From positions 23,080 through 87,079 of the forward strand of contig DASRMR010000007.1 of the NCBI GenBank assembly GCA_035647815.1: DNA of 64,000 nt, read 5' to 3'. Made by a program: the position numbers and the translations under genes. Below the pieces are notes generated by a model. The model made no database searches. It was not told the DNA's origin and saw only the letters and a program-made list of their open reading frames with translations. Below, piece by piece: positions 8,691 through 17,218 of this stretch. Each line of letters begins with the position of its first letter. Positions within the stretch are counted from its first letter, which is position 1. This DNA comes from JAAYRQ01 sp035647815. GTDB taxonomy: Bacteria; Bacillota; Syntrophomonadia; Syntrophomonadales; Syntrophomonadaceae.

Positions 8691-8702
8691 TATTTTACCT
8701 CC

Positions 8703-9749
8703 TTAATCCCGTTTTGGTATTACTTCTTGGTAGTCGAAACTAACCAACGAATCATCTATTGTAGCCTGGGCAGCTTCCATTTGCTTCCTAGCTTCATTAA
8801 TAAAGCGTATTCCACCTAGCTTCTCGATAAAATCGAACTGATCTTTACTTTCAAATACCCAGTGTTCCATGTAGGCAGTCATACTTTCAAGTTCAGGTGT
8901 ACCAATACGAATTAACCACTCCCACCACTCACGAGACCAGTAGTAATGGCCAGGACACGAGCCAGGCACTGCACCATAAGGCATATCTACAACTGCATCA
9001 ACATACCAGAATGGAATAGTTCCGGTGCTATTTTCTCTTAAAGTCATTTCAGGCACTATTCTTTCGGCAGTAATAATTACTTTTCGGCATGCTGCAGATA
9101 AGGCGATATCATTAATAGCTGGACCTTCTATAACCGCATTTCCGAAACGATCAGCTTGTTGTACATGAATAATACAAACATCAGGAAACAAGGCTGGAAT
9201 AAGTGCAATTGGAGATTTGTCACTACCTACAGGATTATCGATGACCTCGACATAAGGATTCTTTTTTACCATATCTGTTCCGATTAGTGATTTAGAACCT
9301 ATACAAGGTGCACCTAGTTGTGCAGCCTTGAACCCCAAAGCCATAGAACCGTGACTCCAAAGAGATAATAGTTCAGTTTGTTTACTTTTAATCATACGAG
9401 CAAAGTTTTTATCATTACCTCGCATTTCTACGCCTATGTATGATAAATGCAAGCTTTTTACAATGTTATAGAACATTAAATAAGAACAATTTGACATGGG
9501 TGAGCCCATACCAATCATATTTTTCCTTCCTTGTCGCACTAATTCAAAATAGGCCTGAATTGGTGAGCGAACATAAGAGAAACCAGTTTCTGCTAGTATA
9601 TCACCATCTTGAATATAAGCTGCAATAGCCTCATTCAAAGACATACGCTTATCTTTTTTGGAACGATCTTTTTCAAGATGAAAATCACGAGCACCTTTAT
9701 AATCTACTAGACGATCCATTTGTTCGTCTGTAGCATACAAATAACTCAT
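8703..9749 (-). CDS. Glutaconate-type CoA-transferase, alpha subunit
   Basis: Subunit A of a heteromeric family I CoA-transferase, 348 aa (GctA is about 320). The fold is recognisable from LNEAIAAYIQDGDILAETGFSYVRSPIQAYFELVRQG, GAPCIGSKSLIGTDMVKKNPYVEVIDNP and the DVCIIHVQQADRFGNAVIEGP segment typical of CoA-transferase alpha chains. ATG has gaggagg upstream. It is first in a two-gene operon with the beta subunit and is preceded on its own strand by a promoter and an inverted-repeat operator. Insertion of this catabolic operon between noc and parA breaks the usual origin-proximal order. Confidence 0.82.
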   Translation of the reverse strand: MSYLYATDEQMDRLVDYKGARDFHLEKDRSKKDKRMSLNEAIAAYIQDGDILAETGFSYVRSPIQAYFELVRQGRKNMIGMGSPMSNCSYLMFYNIVKSLHLSYIGVEMRGNDKNFARMIKSKQTELLSLWSHGSMALGFKAAQLGAPCIGSKSLIGTDMVKKNPYVEVIDNPVGSDKSPIALIPALFPDVCIIHVQQADRFGNAVIEGPAINDIALSAACRKVIITAERIVPEMTLRENSTGTIPFWYVDAVVDMPYGAVPGSCPGHYYWSREWWEWLIRIGTPELESMTAYMEHWVFESKDQFDFIEKLGGIRFINEARKQMEAAQATIDDSLVSFDYQEVIPKRD

Positions 9750-9844
9750 TTAACAAAGCCTCCTCACATTAATTATATATTTCTTTCCGGGGAGATACAC
9801 AAAAAGGACCTTCACCTCCTAGAACAATATAAATTATGACTAAT

Positions 9845-9889
9845 ATTATAAAAACGGATAATCAAAACGCTATAAATATGACTATCCGT
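9845..9889 (-). promoter_or_regulatory. Promoter and inverted-repeat operator of the CoA-transferase operon
   Basis: On the minus strand a TATAAT box (9845-9850) follows two inverted half-sites, ACGGATAATCA (9854-9864) and TGACTATCCGT (9879-9889), identical at 10 of 11 positions and 14 bases apart. The repeat covers the -35 region, where no good -35 box is visible. It may therefore bind an activator, or a repressor that blocks polymerase. Confidence 0.5.
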
Positions 9890-10785
9890 AATAAGTCTAT
9901 TATAGAACGATATTTCACTTATGCCAATACGATAAATTGAAAAACCTGCAAAACAGTTGTTCTGTTTAAGAAAAACATAGATTAAAAAAACAAGAATATA
10001 GTGAGGAATAGGCGTGAACAATGTCTATATTTAGGAATTATAGGCACAAAACAATAAAACAACACATCTCTTTCTGACCTGGTAAGATATGTTTATATTT
10101 TAAATAAAAATATTTTTTATAAGCCATAACCCAGCCTGGAAATGATAATTATTTCAATTGTGTAAGTGGAAACGTAATAAACCATTTTTTGCAAATCTAT
10201 TTTTTATTTTAACATTATCAGTTGATTCTCAGTGGGGTAATAGTTAAAAAACTTCATCTTTGGGAACTGCTAATTCAATATTATTACAAGCTAGGGCTAT
10301 CTTTACAGTCAGATCAGGGTTAAGAGTTTTAATAAATATTTTCTTTGTAAGAGAACCAAAACCATATATGGTTACTTGGGTTATAATGGCTACAGGGCAT
10401 TCTAACTCCCCTTTTCGGATATTGTTTTTAAGACTTTAGTAAATTGACCAAGAATCACAAGCCATATCATGGTTATTCATAAAAAGGTACTGTATAAAGC
10501 TTAATGACATAGTTATTCCAAAAAAATTATATTATACTACAATCCGGGACATTTAAAAAACGGAAAATACATGAGCGAAGATTGCTAAAACTTAGAATAA
10601 AAAACTCACCTAGTAAAGGTTTAGTAAAATGTTAGAATACTAAGGTTCGTAGCTACGATTAAACATAAGTTATGGCCAAGAATAGAAAAAAGACAATTAA
10701 TAGTGTTTATATAGTTTAAACATGAAGGATTTATTCATTCTATAGGAGAAATGATTTAAGTAGGATTCTGAAAGGTGGATTATAA
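9890..10785. other. Intergenic region between gctA promoter and parA
   Basis: About 900 bases without an intact gene. It contains the gctB remnant at 10256-10410. Short ORFs here show no family features or ribosome-binding sites. The last 100 bases should hold the parA promoter, which I cannot pinpoint. Confidence 0.6.
10256..10410 (-). pseudogene. Decayed fragment of a second CoA-transferase beta gene
   Basis: Translating the minus strand gives CPVAIITQVTIYGFGSLTKK followed by IFIKTLNPDLTVKIALACNN and IELAVPKD. This aligns over about 48 residues with the intact beta subunit (PTAVVTQVGVYDFEPVSKKL, then RIKTLNPGMTVEIAQACTG). No start codon, no N-terminal half and no catalytic glutamate remain. 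It is a remnant of a duplicated or earlier gctB, about 1.6 kb beyond the intact gene and in the same orientation. Confidence 0.85.
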
Positions 10786-11547
10786 ATGGGAAAGATAATT
10801 AGCGTGGCAAACCAAAAAGGTGGTGTGGGCAAAACCACTACTGCCATTAACTTAGCCGCTTGTATAGCTAATTACGGCTATAGGGTTTTATTAGTTGATG
10901 CTGATCCTCAAGGTAATGCAACTAGTGGCTTAGGAGTAAATCGAAAAAAACTAAAAAACTGTTTGTACAATGTAATAATAGAAGAACTCGAAGCTCAAAA
11001 GACAATCATAAATACAGAATTCCGCAATTTAGATATAATACCTGCTACGATCCACCTTGCAGGCGCAGAAGTAGAGTTAACCATAAAAGATGAGAGGGAA
11101 AAAGGATTGCAAAAAGCCCTCCAGCCAATAAGTGAAAAATACGATTATATCTTTATTGATTGTCCACCATCTCTAGGGTTGATAACTGTTAATGCACTTA
11201 CTGCTAGTCATTCAGTTTTAATTCCCTTGCAGTGTGAATATTACGCCTTAGAAGGTTTGAGCCAACTGATGGAAACTATTAAGCTGGTTAGAAAAAAACT
11301 AAATAGGAACTTAGAAATTGAAGGCATAGTATTTACCATGTTTGATGGCAGGACAAATCTTGCCATACAAGTAGTCGATGAGGTTAAACGCCATTTTCGC
11401 AGGGAAGTATATAGTTCTATAATCCCTCGAAATGTTCGCTTAAGCGAAGCACCTAGTCATGGTAAACCAATTATCATCTATGACCCTAAATCTAAAGGTG
11501 CGGAAGCTTACAATGATCTTGCAATGGAGGTATTAAAACATGTTTAA
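10786..11547 (+). CDS. parA: Chromosome-partitioning ATPase ParA (Soj)
   Basis: Walker-type ATPase that interacts with ParB-parS and DnaA to segregate origins and tune initiation. The deviant Walker A KGGVGKTTT is at residues about 10-18, DADPQGNATSGLG follows, and the Walker B region is YDYIFIDCPPSLGLITVNAL. Length 253 aa equals Soj of Bacillus. ATG at 10786 follows gaaaggtgg. The stop overlaps the parB start by 8 bases, so the two are translationally coupled. Confidence 0.97.
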   Translation: MGKIISVANQKGGVGKTTTAINLAACIANYGYRVLLVDADPQGNATSGLGVNRKKLKNCLYNVIIEELEAQKTIINTEFRNLDIIPATIHLAGAEVELTIKDEREKGLQKALQPISEKYDYIFIDCPPSLGLITVNALTASHSVLIPLQCEYYALEGLSQLMETIKLVRKKLNRNLEIEGIVFTMFDGRTNLAIQVVDEVKRHFRREVYSSIIPRNVRLSEAPSHGKPIIIYDPKSKGAEAYNDLAMEVLKHV

Positions 11548-12376
11548 AAAGGAAAGAGGGCTAGGGAGAGGCTTGGATGCTCTTTTTTCCTTGGACAACA
11601 ACTTGGAATTGGGTGCTGAGGAAATTAACCAAGTAGAAATCGGCCTAATTATCCCTAGAGATGACCAGCCAAGAAAAGACTTTAACATAGAGGGACTAGA
11701 AGAGTTGTCCGAATCTATTAAAACGCATGGCATCTTACAACCAGTCCTAGTACGTCCCCTAGGAGATAAATACGAGATAATTGCGGGGGAGCGTCGTTAT
11801 CGTGCGGCAAAGCTTGCTCACCTTGAATTATTACCAGTTGTAATAATGGAAGCAAATGATAACGAAGTCACGGAAATAGCCCTTATCGAAAACTTGCAAC
11901 GAGAAGATTTGTCGATTGTCGAAGAAGCACTAGCCTATCAAGGGATGATAGATAAATTTGGCTATGTACAAGAAGTTATTGCTCAAAAGGTAGGCAAAAG
12001 CAGGACACATGTGGCAAATACTTTAAGAATATTAAAATTGCCAGAAGAAATATTAAAAATGATAGAAGACAAGGAAATAACAGCTGGTCATGCTAGAACA
12101 TTGCTAGGCATTGAGAATACTCAGGAACAGATAAAGATAGCTGAACAAATTGCTGTCGAAAAACTTTCCGTTAGAGAAGCTGAACAGAAGGCTAAGTCCA
12201 GGAAAGGTCAAATTAAGGAAAAGCCAGTGGAAATAGTGGAAATTGAAGATAAACTGCAAAAACATTTTGGTACAAAAGCAAAAGTTATGCCAAAACAAAA
12301 AGGTGGCTCCATCCAAATATCTTATTTTAACCAGGATGACCTACAACGGATTTTAGAAATACTAGGCATAATCTAA
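11540..12376 (+). CDS. parB: Chromosome-partitioning protein ParB (Spo0J)
   Basis: parS-binding CTPase clamp, 278 aa. It begins with the ParA-stimulating motif GLGRGLDALF, and the CTP-binding region has IIAGERRYRAAKLA and ENLQREDL. The helix-turn-helix KVGKSRTHVANTLRILKLP and ITAGHARTLL carries the ParB-type specificity residues Arg, Thr and Gly. A perfect parS lies 2 bases after the stop codon, so the protein is encoded beside its own loading site. It overlaps parA by 8 bases. Confidence 0.97.
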   Translation: MFKKERGLGRGLDALFSLDNNLELGAEEINQVEIGLIIPRDDQPRKDFNIEGLEELSESIKTHGILQPVLVRPLGDKYEIIAGERRYRAAKLAHLELLPVVIMEANDNEVTEIALIENLQREDLSIVEEALAYQGMIDKFGYVQEVIAQKVGKSRTHVANTLRILKLPEEILKMIEDKEITAGHARTLLGIENTQEQIKIAEQIAVEKLSVREAEQKAKSRKGQIKEKPVEIVEIEDKLQKHFGTKAKVMPKQKGGSIQISYFNQDDLQRILEILGII

Positions 12377-12378
12377 GC

Positions 12379-12400
12379 AATTGTTTCACGTGAAACAATT
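12379..12400. promoter_or_regulatory. parS centromere site
   Basis: The canonical 16-bp parS sequence TGTTTCACGTGAAACA occupies 12382-12397 without a mismatch. The palindrome extends three more bases on each side to 22 bp. It lies directly downstream of parB and is a ParB nucleation site near the origin. Confidence 0.95.
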
Positions 12401-12533
12401 TTACAAAGCACATCAGTAACCAACTTTAGAATTGTTAAGTTTTACAAGTAGGCATTTAATTGTTATGATATCTTGAAAATTGTTAACAATCTATAATATA
12501 GTCATTTTAAATTTATTAATAGTAGGGAAGAAA

Positions 12534-13445
12534 ATGATAAGAAAAAAGAATCGAAATAAAAAAAGATTAACATTTATAGTAATACCTCAAGATGCTAGTA
12601 AACCATATAAGTTAAATACTTCTACCCGGACGATAATGGCAATAGCTACATCAATGGTTTTGTTAATAGTAATTACTATAAGTATTGCTATAGCATTTTA
12701 CGGTAGTCGCATGGACATACGGACTGTAAGAACATTAAAACAAGATAATAATCGTCAAGTAGAAACTATCAACTTATTAGATCAGGAAATTAAAGAAATA
12801 GAGATGCAGAAAGAACAAATAACCAAAAAGCAAGATGAGATTAAAAAGCTTATGGGGATTAAAGAGAGTGAAGCGCAAAAGATCGAACCTACTGCAGGGG
12901 GTAAGGGTGGAGCAGACTTAAAGACTGATGGATATATGCGAGCACATACAGAAGCTTTTAATCGAGTCCAAGGCATAAAGACATATTTGAACCGACAGGA
13001 ACAAGAATTAGACGAACTTATAGCACAAGTGGATGATAGACCAGAATATTTTCGTTCTATACCTAATCAATGGCCTGTCACGGGAAACATTACCTCTCCA
13101 TATGGATGGCGGGAATCTCCTTTTGGGGGTAAAAACCGCTCTTTTCATGAAGGAATTGATATTGCCAACCAGGTGGGGGCAGATATTGTAGCTGCAGCTG
13201 ATGGGAAAGTGATTTTTGCCGGATGGCAATCTGTTTACGGAAAAACAGTTATTATTGATCACGCTTTTGGTTTTACTACTAAGTATAGTCATAATTCTGC
13301 ACTATTAGTTGAGGTGGGCGATCAAGTAAAAAAGGGTGAGGTAATTGCTGCATTGGGAAGTACTGGCAGAAGCACTGGACCTCATTTGCATTTTGCAGTA
13401 ATAAAATGGGGTAAAACCCAAGATCCACTTATCTATTTGCCGTAA
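12534..13445 (+). CDS. Membrane-anchored M23 family metallopeptidase
   Basis: Predicted peptidoglycan endopeptidase, 303 aa. A basic N-terminus and one membrane segment (about residues 32-55) are followed by a coiled coil (about 63-110). A C-terminal LytM domain carries SPYGWRESPFGGKNRSFHEG, with the zinc-binding HxxxD pattern (HEGID), and GPHLHFAV. The ORF is open upstream to a TTG at 12480, but the ATG at 12534 has agggaag at good spacing and yields the conserved RKKNRNKKRLTFIVIP start. A bactofilin gene follows after 37 bases; this pairing is common and suggests localised cell-wall hydrolysis. Confidence 0.88.
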   Translation: MIRKKNRNKKRLTFIVIPQDASKPYKLNTSTRTIMAIATSMVLLIVITISIAIAFYGSRMDIRTVRTLKQDNNRQVETINLLDQEIKEIEMQKEQITKKQDEIKKLMGIKESEAQKIEPTAGGKGGADLKTDGYMRAHTEAFNRVQGIKTYLNRQEQELDELIAQVDDRPEYFRSIPNQWPVTGNITSPYGWRESPFGGKNRSFHEGIDIANQVGADIVAAADGKVIFAGWQSVYGKTVIIDHAFGFTTKYSHNSALLVEVGDQVKKGEVIAALGSTGRSTGPHLHFAVIKWGKTQDPLIYLP

Positions 13446-13482
13446 TGAAGCTTTTTAACAGAGATGATCAGGAGTGACAAAG

Positions 13483-13875
13483 ATGAAAAGACGACGTAAT
13501 GGTGACTATAAAAACATTGAAAGCATTATTTCTAATGGGGTTGAGATTAAAGGTGAGCTAAATTCTAAAGGCTCTATACGAATTGATGGCTTCCTAGATG
13601 GCAAAATGAATGTTCAAGGTGATATTATATTAGGTGATAAGGGTCATATTAAAGGAGAAGTAAAGGCAGAGAACATAATTATAGCAGGTAAAATTGAAGG
13701 AAATGTCAGTGTTAAAAAACGCTTAGAGATTGCAACAACTGGGAACTTATCTGGTGATGTGAGTTGTAGTATACTTACTATAGAAGAAGGAGGTATACTT
13801 AATGGAAACTCCTCTATGGATAAAATCGGTGGAAAACCAGATGCTATTAAAGAAGTGGTTAAGAAAAAAAGATGA
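13483..13875 (+). CDS. Bactofilin family cytoskeletal protein
   Basis: Polymer-forming beta-helical cytoskeletal protein, 130 aa. The repeated pattern GVEIKGELNSKGSIRIDGFLDGKM, then VQGDIILGDKGHIKGEVKAENIIIAGKIEGNV, is the bactofilin core, with short charged ends. The start is taken as ATG 13483 because aggag ends 8 bases upstream; the in-frame GTG at 13474 overlaps that Shine-Dalgarno. It follows an M23 peptidase gene, as in other bacteria where bactofilins position wall hydrolases. A strong terminator follows. Confidence 0.9.
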   Translation: MKRRRNGDYKNIESIISNGVEIKGELNSKGSIRIDGFLDGKMNVQGDIILGDKGHIKGEVKAENIIIAGKIEGNVSVKKRLEIATTGNLSGDVSCSILTIEEGGILNGNSSMDKIGGKPDAIKEVVKKKR

Positions 13876-13902
13876 ATTGATTATATAAAATTTACTAGAA
13901 AT

Positions 13903-13946
13903 AAAAAAGCACCCTTTTTAAAATATTTTAAAAAGGGTGCTTTTTT
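13903..13946. terminator. Bidirectional terminator between bactofilin and yyaC genes
   Basis: A perfect 44-base palindrome: A6-GCACCCTTTTTAAAATA and its mirror ending in T6. It serves both convergent genes. Confidence 0.93.
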
Positions 13947-13965
13947 CATTAGCTTATGGCTAGAT

Positions 13966-14571
13966 TCATTTACAAACTTGAATTGATTCGCGCTTGAAAC
14001 GTTCGTATCTATAATTTGCCAGGTGCAAACTTTTGGCGATAATATTCGCCATTGCATAAACTGTATATAATCTAGTGTTTTGTAAGACTATTTGCTCTAA
14101 AAAACCAGCAACATTAACTACTCCTGATATATGAAAATCACCTACTTCGGGTAAGACTTTTTTCAAAGCTGTTCCTGGTTTTAAACCGCCTCTTTTAACA
14201 TTGATAAAACCTATACGGTCAGCTTTACCTAAGCTAGCATCAACTGCAATTATTAAAGGTTTATTAAAAGTTTTTTCAATATAATCTATAGTATGAACTA
14301 AATTAGTAGCATGTGTAGGGTTTTCTAAAGTCCCGAATATATGTGCTAAAGGGGATAATGTTTTCAATCTAGTTCCTACTAATGGGCCTAGGCAATCTCC
14401 TGTAGCACGATCTGTTCCAATGCACAGATATATAATATCTTTGGAAAAGTCTTTATTCATTTCCATAGTAAAACTGAATAATGCTTTTTCTAATTTGCTG
14501 AAACATAGTAGTTCATCATAGTGATATGAATAAGAATTTATAAGCGTGCTACATACACCGCTATCTTTCAA
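13966..14571 (-). CDS. yyaC: Spore protease/sporulation protein YyaC family
   Basis: DUF1256 family protein found in endospore formers and related to germination proteases. Hallmarks are LCIGTDRATGDCLGPLVGTRL, AVDASLG, KPGTALKKVLPEVGDFHISGVVNVAGFLEQIVLQNTRL. I start it at TTG 14571 (201 aa), 7 bases after gggagg; an in-frame ATG at 14604 lies upstream of that Shine-Dalgarno. Its presence is direct support for a spore-forming host. It converges on the bactofilin gene. Confidence 0.9.
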   Translation of the reverse strand: MKDSGVCSTLINSYSYHYDELLCFSKLEKALFSFTMEMNKDFSKDIIYLCIGTDRATGDCLGPLVGTRLKTLSPLAHIFGTLENPTHATNLVHTIDYIEKTFNKPLIIAVDASLGKADRIGFINVKRGGLKPGTALKKVLPEVGDFHISGVVNVAGFLEQIVLQNTRLYTVYAMANIIAKSLHLANYRYERFKRESIQVCK

Positions 14572-14687
14572 GATTAAAACCTCCCAATAATAGTCTTGTA
14601 TCAATTCTGACCATTTGGGAATATTTTTATGCTGTATTTGTATGAGTAAATGAATATTTATTAAATAGGCTAAAAATAGGGGGGTAG

Positions 14688-15767
14688 ATTAGAATCAGGC
14701 AGCGGTGGGTAATAGTAGTAGCTTATATTGGCGCTGTTATCGGAGCGGGGTTTGCCTCTGGACAGGAAATAATACAATTCTTTGTCGCCTATGGTCTCTA
14801 TGGGCTAAAGGGAAGTATAATAGCTGCTATTTTATTTGCCTCTTTAGGAGGGCTGTTATTATATTTAGCCCACCATCATAGAGTTTCTAATTACCAAGGT
14901 ATACTATTAGTTTTATTTGGCTCTAAAATAGCGCCGGTTATCGATTTCTTTATGACGCTCTTTCTTTTTTTAGGGATAAGCACGATGTTATCAGCTAGTG
15001 GAGCAGTTTTTCAGGAGCATTTATTTCTACCGAAAAGTGTAGGAATTATTTTTGCATATAGCCTTATAGGTCTATTTCTCATTACTGGTAAAAAGGGGTT
15101 AATGTTTTCTTATAAGATATTAGTTCCCATTAAATTAATATTACTTCTTGTTATTGCTAGTTATGTAATGTTTTTTGTACAAAGTTCTGCTTTAGAAACA
15201 TACACAGCATCTTTATCCCTGAATGAGGTTAGATTTTGGGGCATATCCAGTGTTTTATATGTATCATACAATTTTGCTTTAGCTATGGTGATTTTAAGTG
15301 AATACCAGCCCCTAACTAACAAAAGAAGCGGAGTAGCTGGAGGTTTTTGGGGAGGGTTAATATTAGGTCTTTTAGTTTATATAAGTTATATGGCCATGAG
15401 TAAGTTTCTGCCTAGTATTCTACACTACGAGGTTCCGATGCTTTTTATAGCAGGAAACATTTCGATAACTGCTAAGCATGTATATACTCTAGTACTATGG
15501 TTGGGGATTTTAACTACAGCACTAGCTAACACATATGGATTTTCTCAAAGGATGGCCAAGTTTGTAGGATTAAATTTTCGCAGTTGTTTGTTAATCAGCT
15601 TAACATTGGCAATTCCTCTTTCCACCCAGGATTTTTCCGTATTAGTCGGGAAGGTATATCCATTGTTCGGTATATTGGGATTTGTTATCGTTTGTGGTGT
15701 AGCATATAAGGCTATAAAAGACTTACTTGGGGAATTATACTATAATATAATCAAATTAGAAAAATAA
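14688..15767 (+). CDS. YkvI-like integral membrane transporter with a non-canonical start
   Basis: Amino-acid-permease-like membrane protein of the YkvI type, about 360 aa, with around ten hydrophobic segments. The ATG/GTG/TTG-based reading frame begins only at 14952, but the same frame is open back to a TAG at 14685-14687 and encodes the family's first helix, YIGAVIGAGFASGQEIIQFF. No ATG, GTG or TTG occurs between the stop and this helix. The only possible starts are ATT 14688 or ATC 14694, just after aggggggt. Thus it probably uses a rare start codon, or the sequence carries an error. selA follows after 15 bases. Confidence 0.75.
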   Translation: MRIRQRWVIVVAYIGAVIGAGFASGQEIIQFFVAYGLYGLKGSIIAAILFASLGGLLLYLAHHHRVSNYQGILLVLFGSKIAPVIDFFMTLFLFLGISTMLSASGAVFQEHLFLPKSVGIIFAYSLIGLFLITGKKGLMFSYKILVPIKLILLLVIASYVMFFVQSSALETYTASLSLNEVRFWGISSVLYVSYNFALAMVILSEYQPLTNKRSGVAGGFWGGLILGLLVYISYMAMSKFLPSILHYEVPMLFIAGNISITAKHVYTLVLWLGILTTALANTYGFSQRMAKFVGLNFRSCLLISLTLAIPLSTQDFSVLVGKVYPLFGILGFVIVCGVAYKAIKDLLGELYYNIIKLEK

Positions 15768-15782
15768 AAGTGGGAGGGCTAG

Positions 15783-17180
15783 ATGAATAGCTTGCAGAAT
15801 ATTCCTTCAGTAGATGAGATGCTGGCACAAGGATTGATAAAAGAATATATAGAAAAATATAATAGAGATTTTATACTTGGCTTAATACGGGAGTCAATTG
15901 AAGAACAACGCCAAGAATTGATGGATAAACCATCAAGCTTAAGTAGATTAGCAATAACAAATCTACTTTTAGAAAAGATAAGTAATTTAACTAGAATTAA
16001 AAATGAAGGTACTTTAGAGAAAGTTATTAATGGTACAGGAGTTGTTTTACATACTAATATGGGACGAGCTCCATTAGGTAATCGAGCCATTTATCATATG
16101 GTAGAAATGGCTACTAATTATAGCAATTTGGAGTTAGATTTAATCGAAGGAAAACGGGGCCTACGTTATACTCATTTGGAAAAGCTGTTAGTGGAACTAA
16201 CAGGTGCCGAGGCAGCTTTAGTAGTAAATAATAATGCTGCAGCTGTAATGTTAGGACTCAACACTATTGCCCTAGATAGGGGGGTAATAGTTTCTCGTGG
16301 GCAATTAATAGAGATAGGTGGCTCCTTTAGAATTCCCGAAGTGATGAAATTGAGCGGTGCTTATTTAGTAGAAGTAGGAACAACTAATAAAACTTATGTT
16401 GAAGATTTTGAGCAAGCTATAACAGATGAAATTGCCTTGCTCTTTAGTGCTCATACTTCGAATTACAAGATTGTCGGCTTTGCAGAAGAAGTGGAGTTAG
16501 AAGATTTAGTTCGGTTAGGTCGAGCTAATAACTTACCAGTTATGCACGACTTGGGTAGTGGCGTATTATATGATCTTAATAGGGAAGGTTTAAAAGATGA
16601 ACCTACTGTACAGGAATGTATTGCCTCAGGGGTAGATATTGTTACATTTAGTGGTGATAAGCTTTTAGGAGGACCGCAAGCAGGTATTATCGTGGGGAAA
16701 AAGGAATATATAGATCTTATGAAGAAAAACCAGTTAACTAGGGCATTGAGGGTAGACAAACTAACTATTGCAGCATTAGAAGGAACTTTAATGGAATATA
16801 GGAGTGGGAGACCAGAAAAAAACATTCCTATATTGGCGATGCTGACGATGAAGGTTGAAGAAATACATAGTCGAGCTCAGGAGCTTTTACATAGACTCGA
16901 AACTGAATTGGCGGAAAACCCTAATATTAGTCAAATCAAGCTAGTCTCAGTAGCAGATATGGTGGGTGGGGGAGCATATCCAACCTACCACATTCCCGGA
17001 TATGGAGTAGAAATCAAGTTTCACGAGCGCAACTTAGCTGATATTACTAAATGTCTAAGATGTAATAAACCGGCACTAGTAACTAGAGTACAAGCAGATA
17101 GCATACTTATTAGCGTAAGAACATTAGTGGAAGGGGATATCGAACAAATACCTGTTCTAATCAGTAAGGTATTAGTCTAA
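15783..17180 (+). CDS. selA: L-seryl-tRNA(Sec) selenium transferase
   Basis: PLP enzyme that converts seryl-tRNA(Sec) to selenocysteinyl-tRNA(Sec) with selenophosphate. It is 465 aa. The PLP lysine is Lys293 in FSGDKLLGGPQAG, matching the E. coli position almost exactly. The N-terminal tRNA-binding region and the VINGTGVVLHTNMGRAPL motif are present. ATG with gggagg upstream. It is followed by selB after 38 bases; selC and selD are 7 and 13 kb downstream, so the full pathway is in the window. Confidence 0.97.
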   Translation: MNSLQNIPSVDEMLAQGLIKEYIEKYNRDFILGLIRESIEEQRQELMDKPSSLSRLAITNLLLEKISNLTRIKNEGTLEKVINGTGVVLHTNMGRAPLGNRAIYHMVEMATNYSNLELDLIEGKRGLRYTHLEKLLVELTGAEAALVVNNNAAAVMLGLNTIALDRGVIVSRGQLIEIGGSFRIPEVMKLSGAYLVEVGTTNKTYVEDFEQAITDEIALLFSAHTSNYKIVGFAEEVELEDLVRLGRANNLPVMHDLGSGVLYDLNREGLKDEPTVQECIASGVDIVTFSGDKLLGGPQAGIIVGKKEYIDLMKKNQLTRALRVDKLTIAALEGTLMEYRSGRPEKNIPILAMLTMKVEEIHSRAQELLHRLETELAENPNISQIKLVSVADMVGGGAYPTYHIPGYGVEIKFHERNLADITKCLRCNKPALVTRVQADSILISVRTLVEGDIEQIPVLISKVLV

Positions 17181-17218
17181 ACATTATTGTTCGTCATGAA
17201 TAATGAAGGGATGGTTTA

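Noticed and set aside
9812..10021. A 69-codon reverse-strand ORF upstream of gctA
   Set aside because: No ribosome-binding site, no recognisable features, and it covers the promoter/operator region.
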